Assembly: GCF_000168975.1 (NCBI RefSeq)
Contig: NZ_AAUW01000005.1
Location: 124,001 to 188,000, forward strand
Length of the DNA: 64,000 nucleotides
Origin: Roseibium aggregatum IAM 12614
GTDB lineage: Bacteria; Pseudomonadota; Alphaproteobacteria; Rhizobiales; Stappiaceae
Reading direction: 5' to 3'
Each line of letters opens with the position of its first letter. The stretch's first letter is position 1. Positions 16,055 through 25,369 of the stretch are shown one piece after another. A program made the translations under genes and the position numbers. The notes under the pieces were generated by a model. That model did not search any database, was not told the DNA's origin, and saw only the letters and a list, made by a program, of their open reading frames with translations.

Positions 16055-17155
16055 TCAATTTGAACGATCGGAAGAAGTTGGTCGGTCTCGTGCAGGCACC
16101 GCCTGTGCGCTGATCCAGGTGGTTATGGTGTCCAGCGCGCCAGGTGCGTAGGCGCGGCGCCCCAGAACCGTGAACAAGGCCTTTGACCAATCAGGCATTT
16201 GCCCTTCAAGCTGATAGTTGAACGCTTCTGCCCTCAACAGCGCATGCGTTGCGCCCGGAAGGATCACGAAACGGTTGGCCGGGTTGCGATCCTTCAGGCT
16301 CTTTCGATAAACGCCGGAATTGAAACCGGGATCGACGTTGAGATCGTCAGCGCCGTGCATGGTCAGGACCGGTGCGGAAATGCGGGCAAGGGCTGTTGTC
16401 GAGTCGGCCGCTGCATTCCGGCTCGCGAAGGTGAAGCGGTCCTCTGGCATCGGAACCTTGTCCATGCCGCTGTCGAGATAGTCCTGATAGGAAAAATCCC
16501 TGTCGAGAAACCTTTCTTCGTCCTTCGCGGTCTGCGCGAGGGCCTTGTCGATTGTCGTGCTGCTGGCGCCGGCAAGCTCCAGCCTGCGGCGGGTATAATA
16601 GCCCGATTGGTGCAGCCAGTTGACCGCACCACCGACAATTACGAAGAAATCGCCCTGTGCGGGATCTTCCGCCAGAATTGGCAGAACCCAGCCAGCCTGG
16701 GAGAAACCAAGGACCCCGGTGGGAGACGCTTGCAACTCCGGCTGCTCTCTTGCTGTAGCAAGGGCTGTTGCTGCAAGTCGCGCCCTGTCTTCCATTGCAA
16801 AGGACAGCCAGTTGCCGTCGCTTTCGCCAACGCCCGGCTTGTCCCAGGAAAAGACGGCCATGCCGCTGTCCAGCAAGCTGCTGATCAGGGGCAAGTAGCC
16901 ACCACCCGAGTAGCGGTCGGCTGGTCCGTCGCCGTGAACGAGCAGCACTAGGGCTGGATTCTCCGGCTGTGGGGATTTGGCCTGAGGCAGATGCAGGGTA
17001 CCGGTGACGGAATATCCGTCGAAGGAAAAGACAATCGGCCGGCTTTCGTATTCAGAAAGATCGAAATCCTGAAGGCCCTGGAAAATCAGGAAAACACCGG
17101 CCAGGACGGCAAGCAGCACCGCACTGGCCCAGGCGAGGGCCTTCATTGATTTCAA
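16055..17155 (-). CDS. Membrane-anchored or secreted alpha/beta hydrolase
   Basis: 366 residues. The N-terminal WASAVLLAVLAGVFLIFQG is a signal anchor or uncleaved signal. The hydrolase core has LLVHGDGPADR, FSWDKPGVGESDG, the nucleophile elbow GFSQAG, TMHGADDLNVDP with the acid, and PGATHALL with the His. This resembles the broad group of extracytoplasmic alpha/beta hydrolases of the dienelactone-hydrolase/Abhydrolase type. Substrate unknown. The start at 17155 has GGGAG 12 bases upstream; ATG at 17146 is an alternative. Confidence 0.82.
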   Translation of the reverse strand: MKSMKALAWASAVLLAVLAGVFLIFQGLQDFDLSEYESRPIVFSFDGYSVTGTLHLPQAKSPQPENPALVLLVHGDGPADRYSGGGYLPLISSLLDSGMAVFSWDKPGVGESDGNWLSFAMEDRARLAATALATAREQPELQASPTGVLGFSQAGWVLPILAEDPAQGDFFVIVGGAVNWLHQSGYYTRRRLELAGASSTTIDKALAQTAKDEERFLDRDFSYQDYLDSGMDKVPMPEDRFTFASRNAAADSTTALARISAPVLTMHGADDLNVDPGFNSGVYRKSLKDRNPANRFVILPGATHALLRAEAFNYQLEGQMPDWSKALFTVLGRRAYAPGALDTITTWISAQAVPARDRPTSSDRSN

Positions 17156-17173
17156 ACAGCTGCTCCCAGAGGA

Positions 17174-17593
17174 TCAGATGGTCCGGTGACGGGCAATCGC
17201 GCCGCGTTCGATTGCGGCAACGGTCAGCTTGTCGAGTTTGAAGCGGTCACGCAGAAGCTGGAGGATGCGCAATTCTTCCTTCTCGACGTGGAGATCGGCA
17301 GCCGCCACTTCAACCGCCAGGGCATAGGCCGTGTCGTAAAGCTTTGCCGGGATCACATCGCCAACCAGCTCCAACACCAGTTGCAGGCCGTTGTCTTCCT
17401 GCAGGATATCGCCGCAGCGCTGGGCGGCCGGGATGATCCGGTTGCCGTCATAGCCATTGAAGACGGGCAGCATCTTGATCATGTCGCCGATGGTGGCCAG
17501 TTCGTTGTCGGTCATCTGGTTGTCAGACGCCGAGACGATAACCATCACGTAAATGAGGGCTTCCTGTACGCTGATCGGCTCATTCATGGACAC
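17174..17593 (-). CDS. TerB family protein
   Basis: 139 residues from a GTG at 17593 that has GGGAGA seven bases ahead; ATG at 17587 is possible. All-helical TerB fold: EALIYVMVIVSASDNQMTDNEL, then a second repeat AVEVAAADLHVEKEELRILQLL. Both helices have the acidic DxxM/DLHVxxxE pattern of TerB, a presumed metal-binding site. TerB was named from tellurite-resistance operons but many stand-alone copies, like this one, have no tellurite partner genes. It lies downstream of and divergent to lysS. Confidence 0.82.
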   Translation of the reverse strand: MSMNEPISVQEALIYVMVIVSASDNQMTDNELATIGDMIKMLPVFNGYDGNRIIPAAQRCGDILQEDNGLQLVLELVGDVIPAKLYDTAYALAVEVAAADLHVEKEELRILQLLRDRFKLDKLTVAAIERGAIARHRTI

Positions 17594-17907
17594 TGGTCAT
17601 TCTCCCGTAGCGCCAAAAGACGGAAAATTTCTTTTTGATCGTGCGCCCGATGTAACGGGTTGAGAGACAAGCTTCAAGTCACCGCTGCGAGACAATCTGG
17701 TGACCGCTGCTGCCAGCTTTTCGAACCGCGAATTGGCCGGGGGTGAAAAGAGTGCTCAAAGGCCCCGGTTCCGCTCAACTTAGCTGTGCTCATGCGATTG
17801 CACATGGAGGCGTGTTGATCTAGTGTCGCGCCGCAGCAACCGGCCGAAAACTCCAAAATCCGGCCGGCTGCATTCCATCCATTCTCATGAACAGAACGAC
17901 TTGAAAA
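17594..17907. other. Divergent promoter region between terB and lysS
   Basis: No gene seen. It contains two copies of a (T/G)(C/G)ACCGCTGC motif at about 17678-17688 and 17700-17710, but no promoter I would call with confidence. Confidence 0.5.
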
Positions 17908-19563
17908 ATGACCGAACAATCCCTGCCTCCGCTTGACCTTTCGCAAGAGTTTGTCGAGGCGGCCACGAAATCGAAAGCGTGGCCGTTCGAAGAAGCGCGA
18001 AAACTGGTCAAACGGATCGAGAAAAAGGGATCGGACAAGCCGGTTCTGTTCGAGACGGGCTACGGCCCGTCCGGGCTGCCGCATATCGGCACCTTTGGCG
18101 AAGTCCTGCGGACCACCATGGTGCGCACCGCCTTCCGACTGCTGACCGAAGACAAGATCCCGACCCGGCTGCTGTGCTTCTCCGACGATATGGACGGCAT
18201 GCGCAAGATCCCGGAAAACGTGCCGGATCGTGCAGCGCTCGAACCTTATCTGCAGATGCCGCTGACAGCGGTGCCGAACCCGTTCGGCGGCGATTTTGAC
18301 AGCTTTGCGGCCCACAACAATGCCATGCTGCGCCGGTTCCTGGACACCTTCGGCTTCGATTACGAATTCGCCAGCGCGACCGAATACTACAAGGCGGGCA
18401 AGTTTGACGACGTACTGATCCCGGGCGACCGAGAAGTACCAGAAGATCATGGACGTGATGCTGCCACCCTTGGCGCGGAACGCCAGGCGACTATCGCCGT
18501 TCTGCCGATCTCGCCGACGTCGGGCCGTGTGCTCTATGTGCCGATGAAGGACGTCAATCCGAAGGACGGAACCATCACCTTCGCGGACGAGACGGGAGAA
18601 GAGATCACGGTGCCGGTCACCGGTGGCAAGGTGAAGTTGCAGTGGAAGCCCGACTTCGGCATGCGCTGGGCCGCGCTGGATGTCGATTTCGAGATGTTCG
18701 GCAAGGATCACATGACCAATGCGCCGATCTACGACAAGATCTGCAACATCCTGGGCGGCACCGCACCGGAGCATTTCGTCTATGAGCTGTTCCTGGACGA
18801 AAAAGGCGAGAAGATTTCCAAGTCCAAGGGCAACGGTCTGACCATCGACGAATGGCTGACCTATGCCGCGCCGGAAAGCCTCGCGCTCTACAATTTCCAG
18901 AAGCCGAAGACGGCCAAGAAGCTCTATTTCGACGTCATTCCGAAGGCGGTGGACGAATATTACACCTTCGTTCAGAAATACGAGCAGATGCCGGTGGAGC
19001 AGAAGCTGCAGAACCCGGCCTGGCACATCCATTCGGGCAATATCCCGAAGATCGACATGCCGGTGCCCTTCGCAATGCTGCTGAACCTCGTGTCCGCCTC
19101 CAACGCGGAAAACAAGGACGTGTTGTGGGCGTTCATCTCCCGCTACGCACCGGGTGTCACGGCATCGACCCATCCGGAACTGGATGCGCTCGTCGGCTAT
19201 GCAATCCGCTACTTCGACGATTTCGTCAAACCGGCCAAGTCGTTCAAGGTGCCGGACGATGTCGAGCGCACTGCGCTGGAAAAGCTGGACGAAACCCTGG
19301 CGGCCCTGCCGGCCGATGCGGATGGCGCGGCTATCCAGGACGCGGTTCTGGACGTTGCCCGGTCCATCGAGCGTTATCAGGACCCGTCCAAGAAGGGCCC
19401 GGATGGTGGTCCCGGCGTGTCCGTCGCCTGGTTCTCCGCGCTCTATCAGCTGCTGCTGGGACAGGAAAAAGGCCCTCGCTTCGGATCCTTCGTCGCTCTT
19501 TACGGCATTGCCGAAACGCGTGAGATGATCCGCAAGGCGCTGGCAGGCGAACTGACAGCCTGA
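17908..19563 (+). CDS. lysS: Class I lysyl-tRNA synthetase, with a compensated frameshift
   Basis: 551 residues. This is the class I (archaeal-type) LysRS, common in alphaproteobacteria and unrelated to E. coli LysS. The HIGH motif is PHIGTFGEV (about residue 58) and the KMSKS motif is KISKSKGNG. It charges tRNA-Lys. Around codons 172-186 the sequence ([11 protein letters not shown]...) does not fit the family. Reading +1 from 18422 gives [14 protein letters not shown], which does, and the normal frame fits again from TLGAERQAT at about 18466. So there is an extra base near 18421 and a missing base near 18464. This is either two sequencing errors or a real double indel; the protein is otherwise intact. 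Confidence 0.93.
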   Translation: MTEQSLPPLDLSQEFVEAATKSKAWPFEEARKLVKRIEKKGSDKPVLFETGYGPSGLPHIGTFGEVLRTTMVRTAFRLLTEDKIPTRLLCFSDDMDGMRKIPENVPDRAALEPYLQMPLTAVPNPFGGDFDSFAAHNNAMLRRFLDTFGFDYEFASATEYYKAGKFDDVLIPGDREVPEDHGRDAATLGAERQATIAVLPISPTSGRVLYVPMKDVNPKDGTITFADETGEEITVPVTGGKVKLQWKPDFGMRWAALDVDFEMFGKDHMTNAPIYDKICNILGGTAPEHFVYELFLDEKGEKISKSKGNGLTIDEWLTYAAPESLALYNFQKPKTAKKLYFDVIPKAVDEYYTFVQKYEQMPVEQKLQNPAWHIHSGNIPKIDMPVPFAMLLNLVSASNAENKDVLWAFISRYAPGVTASTHPELDALVGYAIRYFDDFVKPAKSFKVPDDVERTALEKLDETLAALPADADGAAIQDAVLDVARSIERYQDPSKKGPDGGPGVSVAWFSALYQLLLGQEKGPRFGSFVALYGIAETREMIRKALAGELTA

Positions 19564-19577
19564 TCGAAAGACAACAG

Positions 19578-19613
19578 GAAAAGCGGTGCAATTGCGCCGC
19601 TTTTCTTTTTTTT
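19578..19613 (+). terminator. Intrinsic terminator of lysS
   Basis: GAAAAGCGG ... CCGCTTTTC stem (9 bp, extended inward by GCAA/TTGC) with eight T after it. Confidence 0.9.
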
Positions 19614-19645
19614 AAGGCCTGTCCTCAGGGGAGTGGCGCGCGGGT

Positions 19646-20449
19646 TCAGTTCGGGCCGGCAATGGTTCTGACGCGCTCGGTAGCAGCTTCCAGCCCCTGG
19701 CTGATCAAGTCTGAAACACCCAGTTCCTTCAGCTTGATGAGGCCGGCGGCTGTCGTTCCTGCGTAGTCGACCATTTCCTGAACATGTTCTGCCGGAGATC
19801 TTGCGTCTCCCGCCATGATTTGTCCTGCCGACAGGATCAACTGTTTTGCGGCGCGTTCGGCAATGGGTCTTTCGACGCCATTCTTGCAAGCATAATCAAC
19901 GATACAGTCGGCGAAGAAAGCGGCAAAGCCGGGGACTGGTCCGGTAATGGCGGTAAAGACCTCGATCTGCCGTTCGTCCTGGACTTCGTCACTTTGACCG
20001 CAGGCCGACAAGAGCATCTGGACTATGTTCCTGTCCTCATGCGTGAGCGAGGATGCAGCGCACCAGGGCGAATACGCCAGCCGCTTGCCGGCTGCCGGGC
20101 TCGACATGGCACGAACGACGTTGTCCGAGCCGGTGAGGGCCTTGAGCCGGTCGCGCGACACACCCGCCATGACCGAGAGGATCAGTTTCCCGGGAGCCGA
20201 AAGCCGGACCGTGTCGACAAGCGCCGGCGGGACGGACAGAAGGATGACGTCACAGGCATCGGCCAAAAGCTGATTGTTGGCGGTAAAGGTGATCTCCGGC
20301 CAGGCGTCAAACCCGGCTGCAGTTCCGGAGCGATTGGATATCCATAGCCGGTCAGGTTTGACAACGCCGCTTTCCAGCCAGCCGGTCGCGATGGCGCTGC
20401 CGAGTTGGCCGGTTCCACCGATAATGCCGACCTTGATGTCTCCGGTCAT
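19646..20449 (-). CDS. Pyrroline-5-carboxylate reductase family protein
   Basis: 267 residues. N-terminal Rossmann fold (VGIIGGTGQLGSAIATGWL) for NAD(P), then VILLSVPPALV, LILSVMAGVSRDRL, NVVRAMSSPAA and the C-terminal dimerisation domain (ITGPVPGFAAFFADCI). ProC reduces pyrroline-5-carboxylate to proline. The GGTGQLG nucleotide loop and SSPAAG differ a little from the usual GGGNMG and MPNTPA, so this may be a ProC paralogue rather than the main enzyme. It is a single gene, convergent with lysS. Confidence 0.8.
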   Translation of the reverse strand: MTGDIKVGIIGGTGQLGSAIATGWLESGVVKPDRLWISNRSGTAAGFDAWPEITFTANNQLLADACDVILLSVPPALVDTVRLSAPGKLILSVMAGVSRDRLKALTGSDNVVRAMSSPAAGKRLAYSPWCAASSLTHEDRNIVQMLLSACGQSDEVQDERQIEVFTAITGPVPGFAAFFADCIVDYACKNGVERPIAERAAKQLILSAGQIMAGDARSPAEHVQEMVDYAGTTAAGLIKLKELGVSDLISQGLEAATERVRTIAGPN

Positions 20450-20616
20450 GATAACTCCAGATCCGGGTTCTCCGAACCTGTGAGCCTAATACCAATCCGG
20501 TTAAACATGAAACAGGCTTGCCATGGTTCGTAAACGATCCCTGCCGGAAGCCTGTCCACCCGAAGTGAGCGCTTGTCCTCTGCATTGCTTCAAGACAATT
20601 CTCTGCCTGTCTGGCG

Positions 20617-21528
20617 TTAGCGCACCGCCGGGTCTGTTTGCGGGTAGTCATCGACGGTCAGTTGCCCATCATCCGGCTGATCCGGTTCGGTCCTGAGGCT
20701 CCATTCGACAGTTTCCGGCGCAAGTTCCTCCAGCCCCGGCAATGCGGACGGTATTTCGGTTTCCAGTTCGGTCGTCGGCAACTCGTTCAGCCATTCCGAT
20801 TGCCACTTTCCGACCTTTCGTTCCTTGGCCTTTTCGGCAAGTTCAAACAGGTCTTCAGGTGCATCCGGTGCGGGATCCGCCCAGCCGTAGCGGACAAGCC
20901 GTCTGCTGAGGTCCATGGATCCGCGGCTGCAGGTGGCCAGGATCTGTTGGGGTCCGGTGTCCTCGATCTTGTCGCAGACCACCTTCAACTGCCGCACCAG
21001 TCCTCTCAGGAAGGTGCGTGCCCTTGCGCCGCAGGGCCAGGTGCCGCCAAGACGAGAAACACAGGTTTCGTCCGATTTCAGCGGAACGATATGGGCAAGC
21101 GTCACCGTCAACCGGTCCGACTTGATGCGTCCACCATCCAGAACCTGCACACGCATAAACTCCAGCGGTCCGTCCGGAATGGGTTCGACTGGCGGGTCCT
21201 TCAGTTCCAGATAGCGTTTGGACGGCTCAATACGTTTCAGATCACCATTGACCTTCGGCGCCGAAACGCCTTCCGGCGAAACGTTGCGAATATCAGCCGG
21301 CCGGGGTGCGGTTGCAACGACAACCGGCTCGCTTTGTGTCGGGGGAACTTGCGAGGCGGTCTCGCCCGTCTTCACCGGTTCGCCCGCTTCGCTGGGAGAA
21401 GGAGCCTCACTGCCTGCCGTCACCTGTTCTTTCTGTACGGACGGCGGGTCGGACAGCAACAGCCAGGCGAGCAGACCACCTGCGGTGGTCAGCACGATTG
21501 CAGGCGTTATGAGAGGCCGAAGCTTCAT
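20617..21528 (-). CDS. Secreted or anchored thermonuclease-like protein
   Basis: 303 residues from the ATG at 21528 (MKLRPLITPAIVLTTAGG), which begins a hydrophobic signal; an upstream GTG at 21579 would lengthen it. After a Pro/Glu-rich linker, residues of about 110-245 resemble the SNase fold: RLTVTLAHIVPLKSDE, WPCGARARTFLRGLV, VVCDKIEDT, MDLSRRLVRYGWADP and AEKAKERKVGKWQ. The Arg/Glu active-site pattern of true nucleases is only partly visible, so catalytic activity is uncertain. It starts 17 bases after the S24 regulator stop and is likely co-transcribed with it. Confidence 0.75.
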   Translation of the reverse strand: MKLRPLITPAIVLTTAGGLLAWLLLSDPPSVQKEQVTAGSEAPSPSEAGEPVKTGETASQVPPTQSEPVVVATAPRPADIRNVSPEGVSAPKVNGDLKRIEPSKRYLELKDPPVEPIPDGPLEFMRVQVLDGGRIKSDRLTVTLAHIVPLKSDETCVSRLGGTWPCGARARTFLRGLVRQLKVVCDKIEDTGPQQILATCSRGSMDLSRRLVRYGWADPAPDAPEDLFELAEKAKERKVGKWQSEWLNELPTTELETEIPSALPGLEELAPETVEWSLRTEPDQPDDGQLTVDDYPQTDPAVR

Positions 21529-21545
21529 CAATTGGGGCTCGCAGG

Positions 21546-22178
21546 TTATTGGCTCGCCCAGATAATACGGGCAGTCCACTCAATTGCCGAGTGCCGAAAG
21601 CGCAGGGAGTGTGAATTCTCCCCGATTGTACGGACAGACAGTTCCTCACCGCCTGCCTCCTGCAAGGTATAAAGCGACAGACGGCCACTGGTTAGCTTGA
21701 GTGCCAGCCGGTCTCCCGTGCGAAGCGGGGCATCGGGTGCAACGACAACGATATCGCCGTTCCGGTAAAGAGGCTGGAAATCTTCGTTGCTGACCTGCAG
21801 CGCAAAGGAGGCTCCGGGCTGCGGAAAGCTGAACTGCTGCCAGGTCGCGCCGGAAGGGCGGCCTGCGGCGTCGAAGGCATTGCGGTCCGACGCTGCTTCC
21901 AGTGCAGCAACGGGCACCAGGGCAGGTACGCTGCCACTTGGCGCGTCCTCGGTTTCGACTCTAGCGGCAAAGGTGTTCAGGGCTTCGCCGGTTGCCGCCA
22001 GCACCTTGGCAAGCGACTCGGTGGAGGGCCACCGCGGGCGCCCGTCACCCGCAACGCGTTTCGACGGATTGAATGCGGTCGGGTCCAGACCGGCCCGCCG
22101 TGCCAGGCCGGACGGCGTAAGTCCGTTCTGTGAGGCGAGGGCGTCGATGGCCGCCCAGACTTTTTCGTGTGAGAGCAC
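21546..22178 (-). CDS. S24-family (LexA/CI-like) transcriptional regulator
   Basis: 210 residues from the GTG at 22178 (MLSHEKVWAAIDAL). Homologues known to me begin here; the frame could start at 22229 or 22247. The N-terminus is an XRE-like helix-turn-helix (GLTPSGLARRAGLDPTAFNPSKR, quoted: LTPSGLARRAGLDPTAF). The C-terminus is the S24/LexA beta fold with FALQVSNEDFQPLYRNGD, where the usual Ser after the conserved turn is replaced in context (SNEDF), and GDRLALKL with the Lys position. Autocleavage is therefore doubtful. The SNase-like gene follows it. Confidence 0.78.
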   Translation of the reverse strand: MLSHEKVWAAIDALASQNGLTPSGLARRAGLDPTAFNPSKRVAGDGRPRWPSTESLAKVLAATGEALNTFAARVETEDAPSGSVPALVPVAALEAASDRNAFDAAGRPSGATWQQFSFPQPGASFALQVSNEDFQPLYRNGDIVVVAPDAPLRTGDRLALKLTSGRLSLYTLQEAGGEELSVRTIGENSHSLRFRHSAIEWTARIIWASQ

Positions 22179-22380
22179 GGTTGCCGGTTTCTCCGTATTG
22201 CGCGGCAGGAATAAATACCTTTCACGCATATGGGTTTTCCCGGCCAAAATTCAAAAGAAACAGGCAGGCCTGCCCGTGCGGCTTGTTCGGGACGGCCCGG
22301 ATGAGTAGTGTCCCGACCGGTTGAGCATGCGCCGGGCCTTTGCCTGCCATGCCGTCGCTGGCACCAGGCAAGGCAGACAG

Positions 22381-22725
22381 ATGACACTGATATTCAAGAT
22401 CGTTCCAAAATCCCTGTGGCAGGAAGCAATCGGCCTCGGCGTTTTCAAAGGCGCACCGGTGGATCTTCAGGACGGCTTCATTCATTTTTCGGCTGAAGAT
22501 CAGGTTCGGGAAACTGCGGCAAAGCATTTCGCCGGCCAGCAGGAACTGTTGCTTGCCGCCTTCGATGCCGACAGTTTCGGCGACAAGCTGAAATGGGAGA
22601 CGTCGCGCGGTGGCGCCCTGTTCCCCCATCTCTACGCTCCGCTGGACCCGACGACCGCACTCTGGGTGAAGGACTTGCCGCTTTCACCGGACGGCTCGCA
22701 TGACTTTCCGGAGCTTGCGCGATGA
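22381..22725 (+). CDS. DUF952 family protein
   Basis: 114 residues from the ATG at 22381. It matches the small DUF952 fold: IFKIVPKSLWQEA, DGFIHFSAEDQVRETAAKHF, LLLAAFDAD, LKWETSRGGALFPHLYAPL. The DGFIH and FPHLY histidines are the conserved features. Function is unknown. The stop overlaps the pyrD start by four bases (ATGA), so the two genes are translationally coupled, an arrangement common in this group. Confidence 0.9.
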   Translation: MTLIFKIVPKSLWQEAIGLGVFKGAPVDLQDGFIHFSAEDQVRETAAKHFAGQQELLLAAFDADSFGDKLKWETSRGGALFPHLYAPLDPTTALWVKDLPLSPDGSHDFPELAR

Positions 22726-23816
22726 TACCGCCCTTTCTGGAAAACGCCGCGCTGAAAGGCCTTCAGTGCCTGGACGCCGAAACCGCGCACCGTGCGACCA
22801 TCCTGGCCTTGAAGTCCGGGTTGATGCCGGCGCGACGTAGGACTGACGATCCGCGTCTTGCGGTAAGGCTCTGGGATCTGACCTTTCCCAATCCGCTCGG
22901 GATGGCTGCCGGTTTCGACAAGAACGGTGAAGTGCCCGATGCCCTGCTGAAGCTCGGCTTCGGATACACTGAAGCCGGATCGGTGACGCCCAGGCCGCAG
23001 CCGGGAAATCCGCGCCCGCGCGTGTTTCGTCTGCCTGCCGATGAGGGGGTGATCAACCGCTACGGTTTCAACAACGAGGGACATGCGGCCCTGCGCCAGC
23101 GCCTCGAAGCCCGGCGAAAACAGAGTGGCATTGTCGGCATCAACGTTGGGGCCAACAAGGACGCGGCCGACCGGATCGCCGATTACGTCGCCGGGATCAC
23201 CGCTTTTGCCGATCTGGCGTCCTATTTTACGGTCAACATCTCCTCGCCGAACACGCCCGGGCTGCGCGACCTGCAGGCGCGGTCTGCGCTTGCCGATCTG
23301 TTGACCGCCGTTATCACCGCCCGGGACGCGTCCACGCAAAAGCTCGGGCGCAAGGTTCCTGTCCTTTTGAAGATCGCACCGGACGTGGCGGACGAAGATC
23401 TGCGGGACATTGTCGAAGAAGTGCTCGCCAAGAAAGTCGACGGTCTGATCGTCTCCAACACGACCATCGGGCGCGAAGGCCTCAGCGGTAAGGGACCTGC
23501 GCAGGAGACCGGCGGATTGTCCGGCAAGCCCCTGTTCCGTAAGTCGACCATCATGCTGGCACGCGCCCGCAAACTGGCCGGACCAGACCTGCCGATCATC
23601 GGTGTTGGCGGTATCGACAGCGCGGAAACCGCCTGGACGAAAATCACCGCGGGTGCCGATCTGCTGCAGCTCTATTCCGCGCTCGTCTTCAAGGGGGCGG
23701 GGCTGATCGACGAGATCCTGAGCGGCCTGTCAGCGAAGCTGGATCAGCACGGTTTGGCATCGCTGCGCGAGGCTCGCGATGCGAATGTAGACGCCTGGGC
23801 GTCGGAAACGGCTTAG
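22722..23816 (+). CDS. pyrD: Dihydroorotate dehydrogenase (quinone), class 2
   Basis: 364 residues. Class 2 PyrD: N-terminal helical membrane-association segment (FLENAALKGLQCL), then the FMN barrel with GMAAGFDKNGEV, TEAGSVTPRPQPGNPRPR, NRYGFNNEG, VNISSPNTPGLR with the catalytic Ser typical of class 2, and GVGGIDSAE. It oxidises dihydroorotate to orotate and passes electrons to the quinone pool at the inner membrane in pyrimidine synthesis. It is coupled to the DUF952 gene and is convergent with the MATE gene, two bases apart. Confidence 0.95.
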   Translation: MIPPFLENAALKGLQCLDAETAHRATILALKSGLMPARRRTDDPRLAVRLWDLTFPNPLGMAAGFDKNGEVPDALLKLGFGYTEAGSVTPRPQPGNPRPRVFRLPADEGVINRYGFNNEGHAALRQRLEARRKQSGIVGINVGANKDAADRIADYVAGITAFADLASYFTVNISSPNTPGLRDLQARSALADLLTAVITARDASTQKLGRKVPVLLKIAPDVADEDLRDIVEEVLAKKVDGLIVSNTTIGREGLSGKGPAQETGGLSGKPLFRKSTIMLARARKLAGPDLPIIGVGGIDSAETAWTKITAGADLLQLYSALVFKGAGLIDEILSGLSAKLDQHGLASLREARDANVDAWASETA

Positions 23817-23818
23817 GG

Positions 23819-25171
23819 TCAGGCAACGCCGAATGTCTCAGCCGCCCGCTTCTGGCAGGCGGCCAGCAAGGTCAGGCCGCGCGTTCCGAAAAAGAGCAGG
23901 AACGCCAGCCAGAGGCCGTGGTTGCCAAGGACCGGAAACAGCAGGTAATAGGCTGCCAGATAGACGGCCAGCGACAGCAGCATCATATTCCGCATGGTCG
24001 ACGACCACGTGGCACCGATAAAGACGCCGTCCATCTGGAAAGCCAGCACCCCGAACACGGGTGTCAGAATGGCCCAGACAAGATAGGTCGCAGCCACCTG
24101 GCGGACGTCTTCGGCTGTGGTCATGAAATCGATCACGTATTGGCCGAAGAACCAGAACAGGGCCGAGAGGATCCCTGCCAGCGCGAAGCTCCACAAGGCC
24201 GTCAGTTTCAAGGTGCGGTCGAAGGCTGGCCGGTATTTTGCACCGACCGCCCTGCCGGCAAGCTGTTCCGCCGCGGTTGCAAGGCCGTCCAGAAAGAACG
24301 CCGTCAGCATGATGAATTTTTCGAGCAGCGCGTTGGCCGCAAGAACGGTGTCGCCCTGGTCAGCCGAGCGCGCGGTGAAGAACGCGAAGGCGAACAGAAG
24401 GGTGAAGGAGCGGATCATGATGTCGCGGTTGACAGCCATCATGCGCACCAGCAAACGGCGGTCGAAAATGACCTTGGGAGCCGGCCACGGTGCCTTGCCG
24501 GAGGTGAAGACGATCAGCCCGACACCCAGGCATGTTGCCGCGATTTCACTCAGGACCGTTGCCAGTGCAACGCCTTCCACGCTCCAGCCGAGCCCGATGA
24601 CGAACCAGACGCTGAGGCCGATGTTGAGCCCGTTCAGGACAAGCTGGAGAACAAGGCCGGTTCCCGCGCGCCCAAGCCCGATGAACCAGCCGAGTATGGC
24701 GTAATTGGCAAGCAGGAACGGGGCGCTGTAGACGCGAATATCGAAATAGCGGCTCGTGGCGGCCTGCACATCGGCGCTGCCTCCCAGGAACCAGAGGCCG
24801 GTTTCCCGCAAGGGGCCCTGCAACAGGATGACGAGAAGGCCGCCGAAGGCCGCAATCAGAAAGGCGCGCAACAGTGTCGCCCTGACTTCTTCCTCGTTCT
24901 GAGCCCCATAGGCCTGTGCCGTCAGCCCTGTTGTTCCGGACCGCAGGAAATTGAACGTCGTGAACACCAGGTCGAAGATGATGCCGCCGATGGCGATACC
25001 GCCAAGAAGGGCCGGGTCTCCGAGGCGGCCGATCACGGCCATGTCGACAATACCGAGCAGAGGTGTCGACAGATAGGCGAGCGTCATCGGAATGGCGATC
25101 GCCAGAACGGAGCGGTGCGTAACCGCAAAGGCCAGGCTTGGCCGCTCGCCGGTAGCTGGAGGGTGGGACAT
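23819..25171 (-). CDS. MATE family efflux transporter
   Basis: 450 residues with about 12 hydrophobic segments. MATE hallmarks include IAIPMTLAYLSTPLLGIVD at the N-terminus, GGIAIGGIIFDLVFTTFNFLR, TTGLTAQAYGAQNEEE and the second-half equivalent GLATAAEQLAGRAVGAKYR. These pumps export cationic drugs or metabolites against a sodium or proton gradient. The DinF-like subgroup is likely from the ALLGG and TAQAYGA motifs. It is divergent from the deacetylase gene. Confidence 0.92.
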   Translation of the reverse strand: MSHPPATGERPSLAFAVTHRSVLAIAIPMTLAYLSTPLLGIVDMAVIGRLGDPALLGGIAIGGIIFDLVFTTFNFLRSGTTGLTAQAYGAQNEEEVRATLLRAFLIAAFGGLLVILLQGPLRETGLWFLGGSADVQAATSRYFDIRVYSAPFLLANYAILGWFIGLGRAGTGLVLQLVLNGLNIGLSVWFVIGLGWSVEGVALATVLSEIAATCLGVGLIVFTSGKAPWPAPKVIFDRRLLVRMMAVNRDIMIRSFTLLFAFAFFTARSADQGDTVLAANALLEKFIMLTAFFLDGLATAAEQLAGRAVGAKYRPAFDRTLKLTALWSFALAGILSALFWFFGQYVIDFMTTAEDVRQVAATYLVWAILTPVFGVLAFQMDGVFIGATWSSTMRNMMLLSLAVYLAAYYLLFPVLGNHGLWLAFLLFFGTRGLTLLAACQKRAAETFGVA

Positions 25172-25369
25172 GATGGCTCGCTACAAAGGGAAGACCTTCA
25201 TGTCCGCCCGGTGCACGCGCGTCAATTCTTTTCCGCACATACCGGGTATACGTCGTCGCCCTCGAACGGGGCAGGGAAGGGTGCTGATCCTGAAGGTGGC
25301 ATTGCAAATGTCATTGGCCCCGCGCAAAGGGGTGCCCGTGACGCCACAGGCGCCTTATATTGCGCACAG

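Noticed and set aside
17174-17593. Tellurite-resistance operon
   Set aside because: Only a single TerB-like gene is present, without terA, terC, terD or terZ partners.
17674-19173. Long antisense frame of 499 codons over lysS
   Set aside because: It is the reverse-strand shadow of a conserved gene in high-GC DNA; the sense frame has clear synthetase motifs.
23918-25369. Upstream extension of the deacetylase frame (about 480 codons)
   Set aside because: It is antisense to the MATE transporter; only the part from 25370 has deacetylase motifs.
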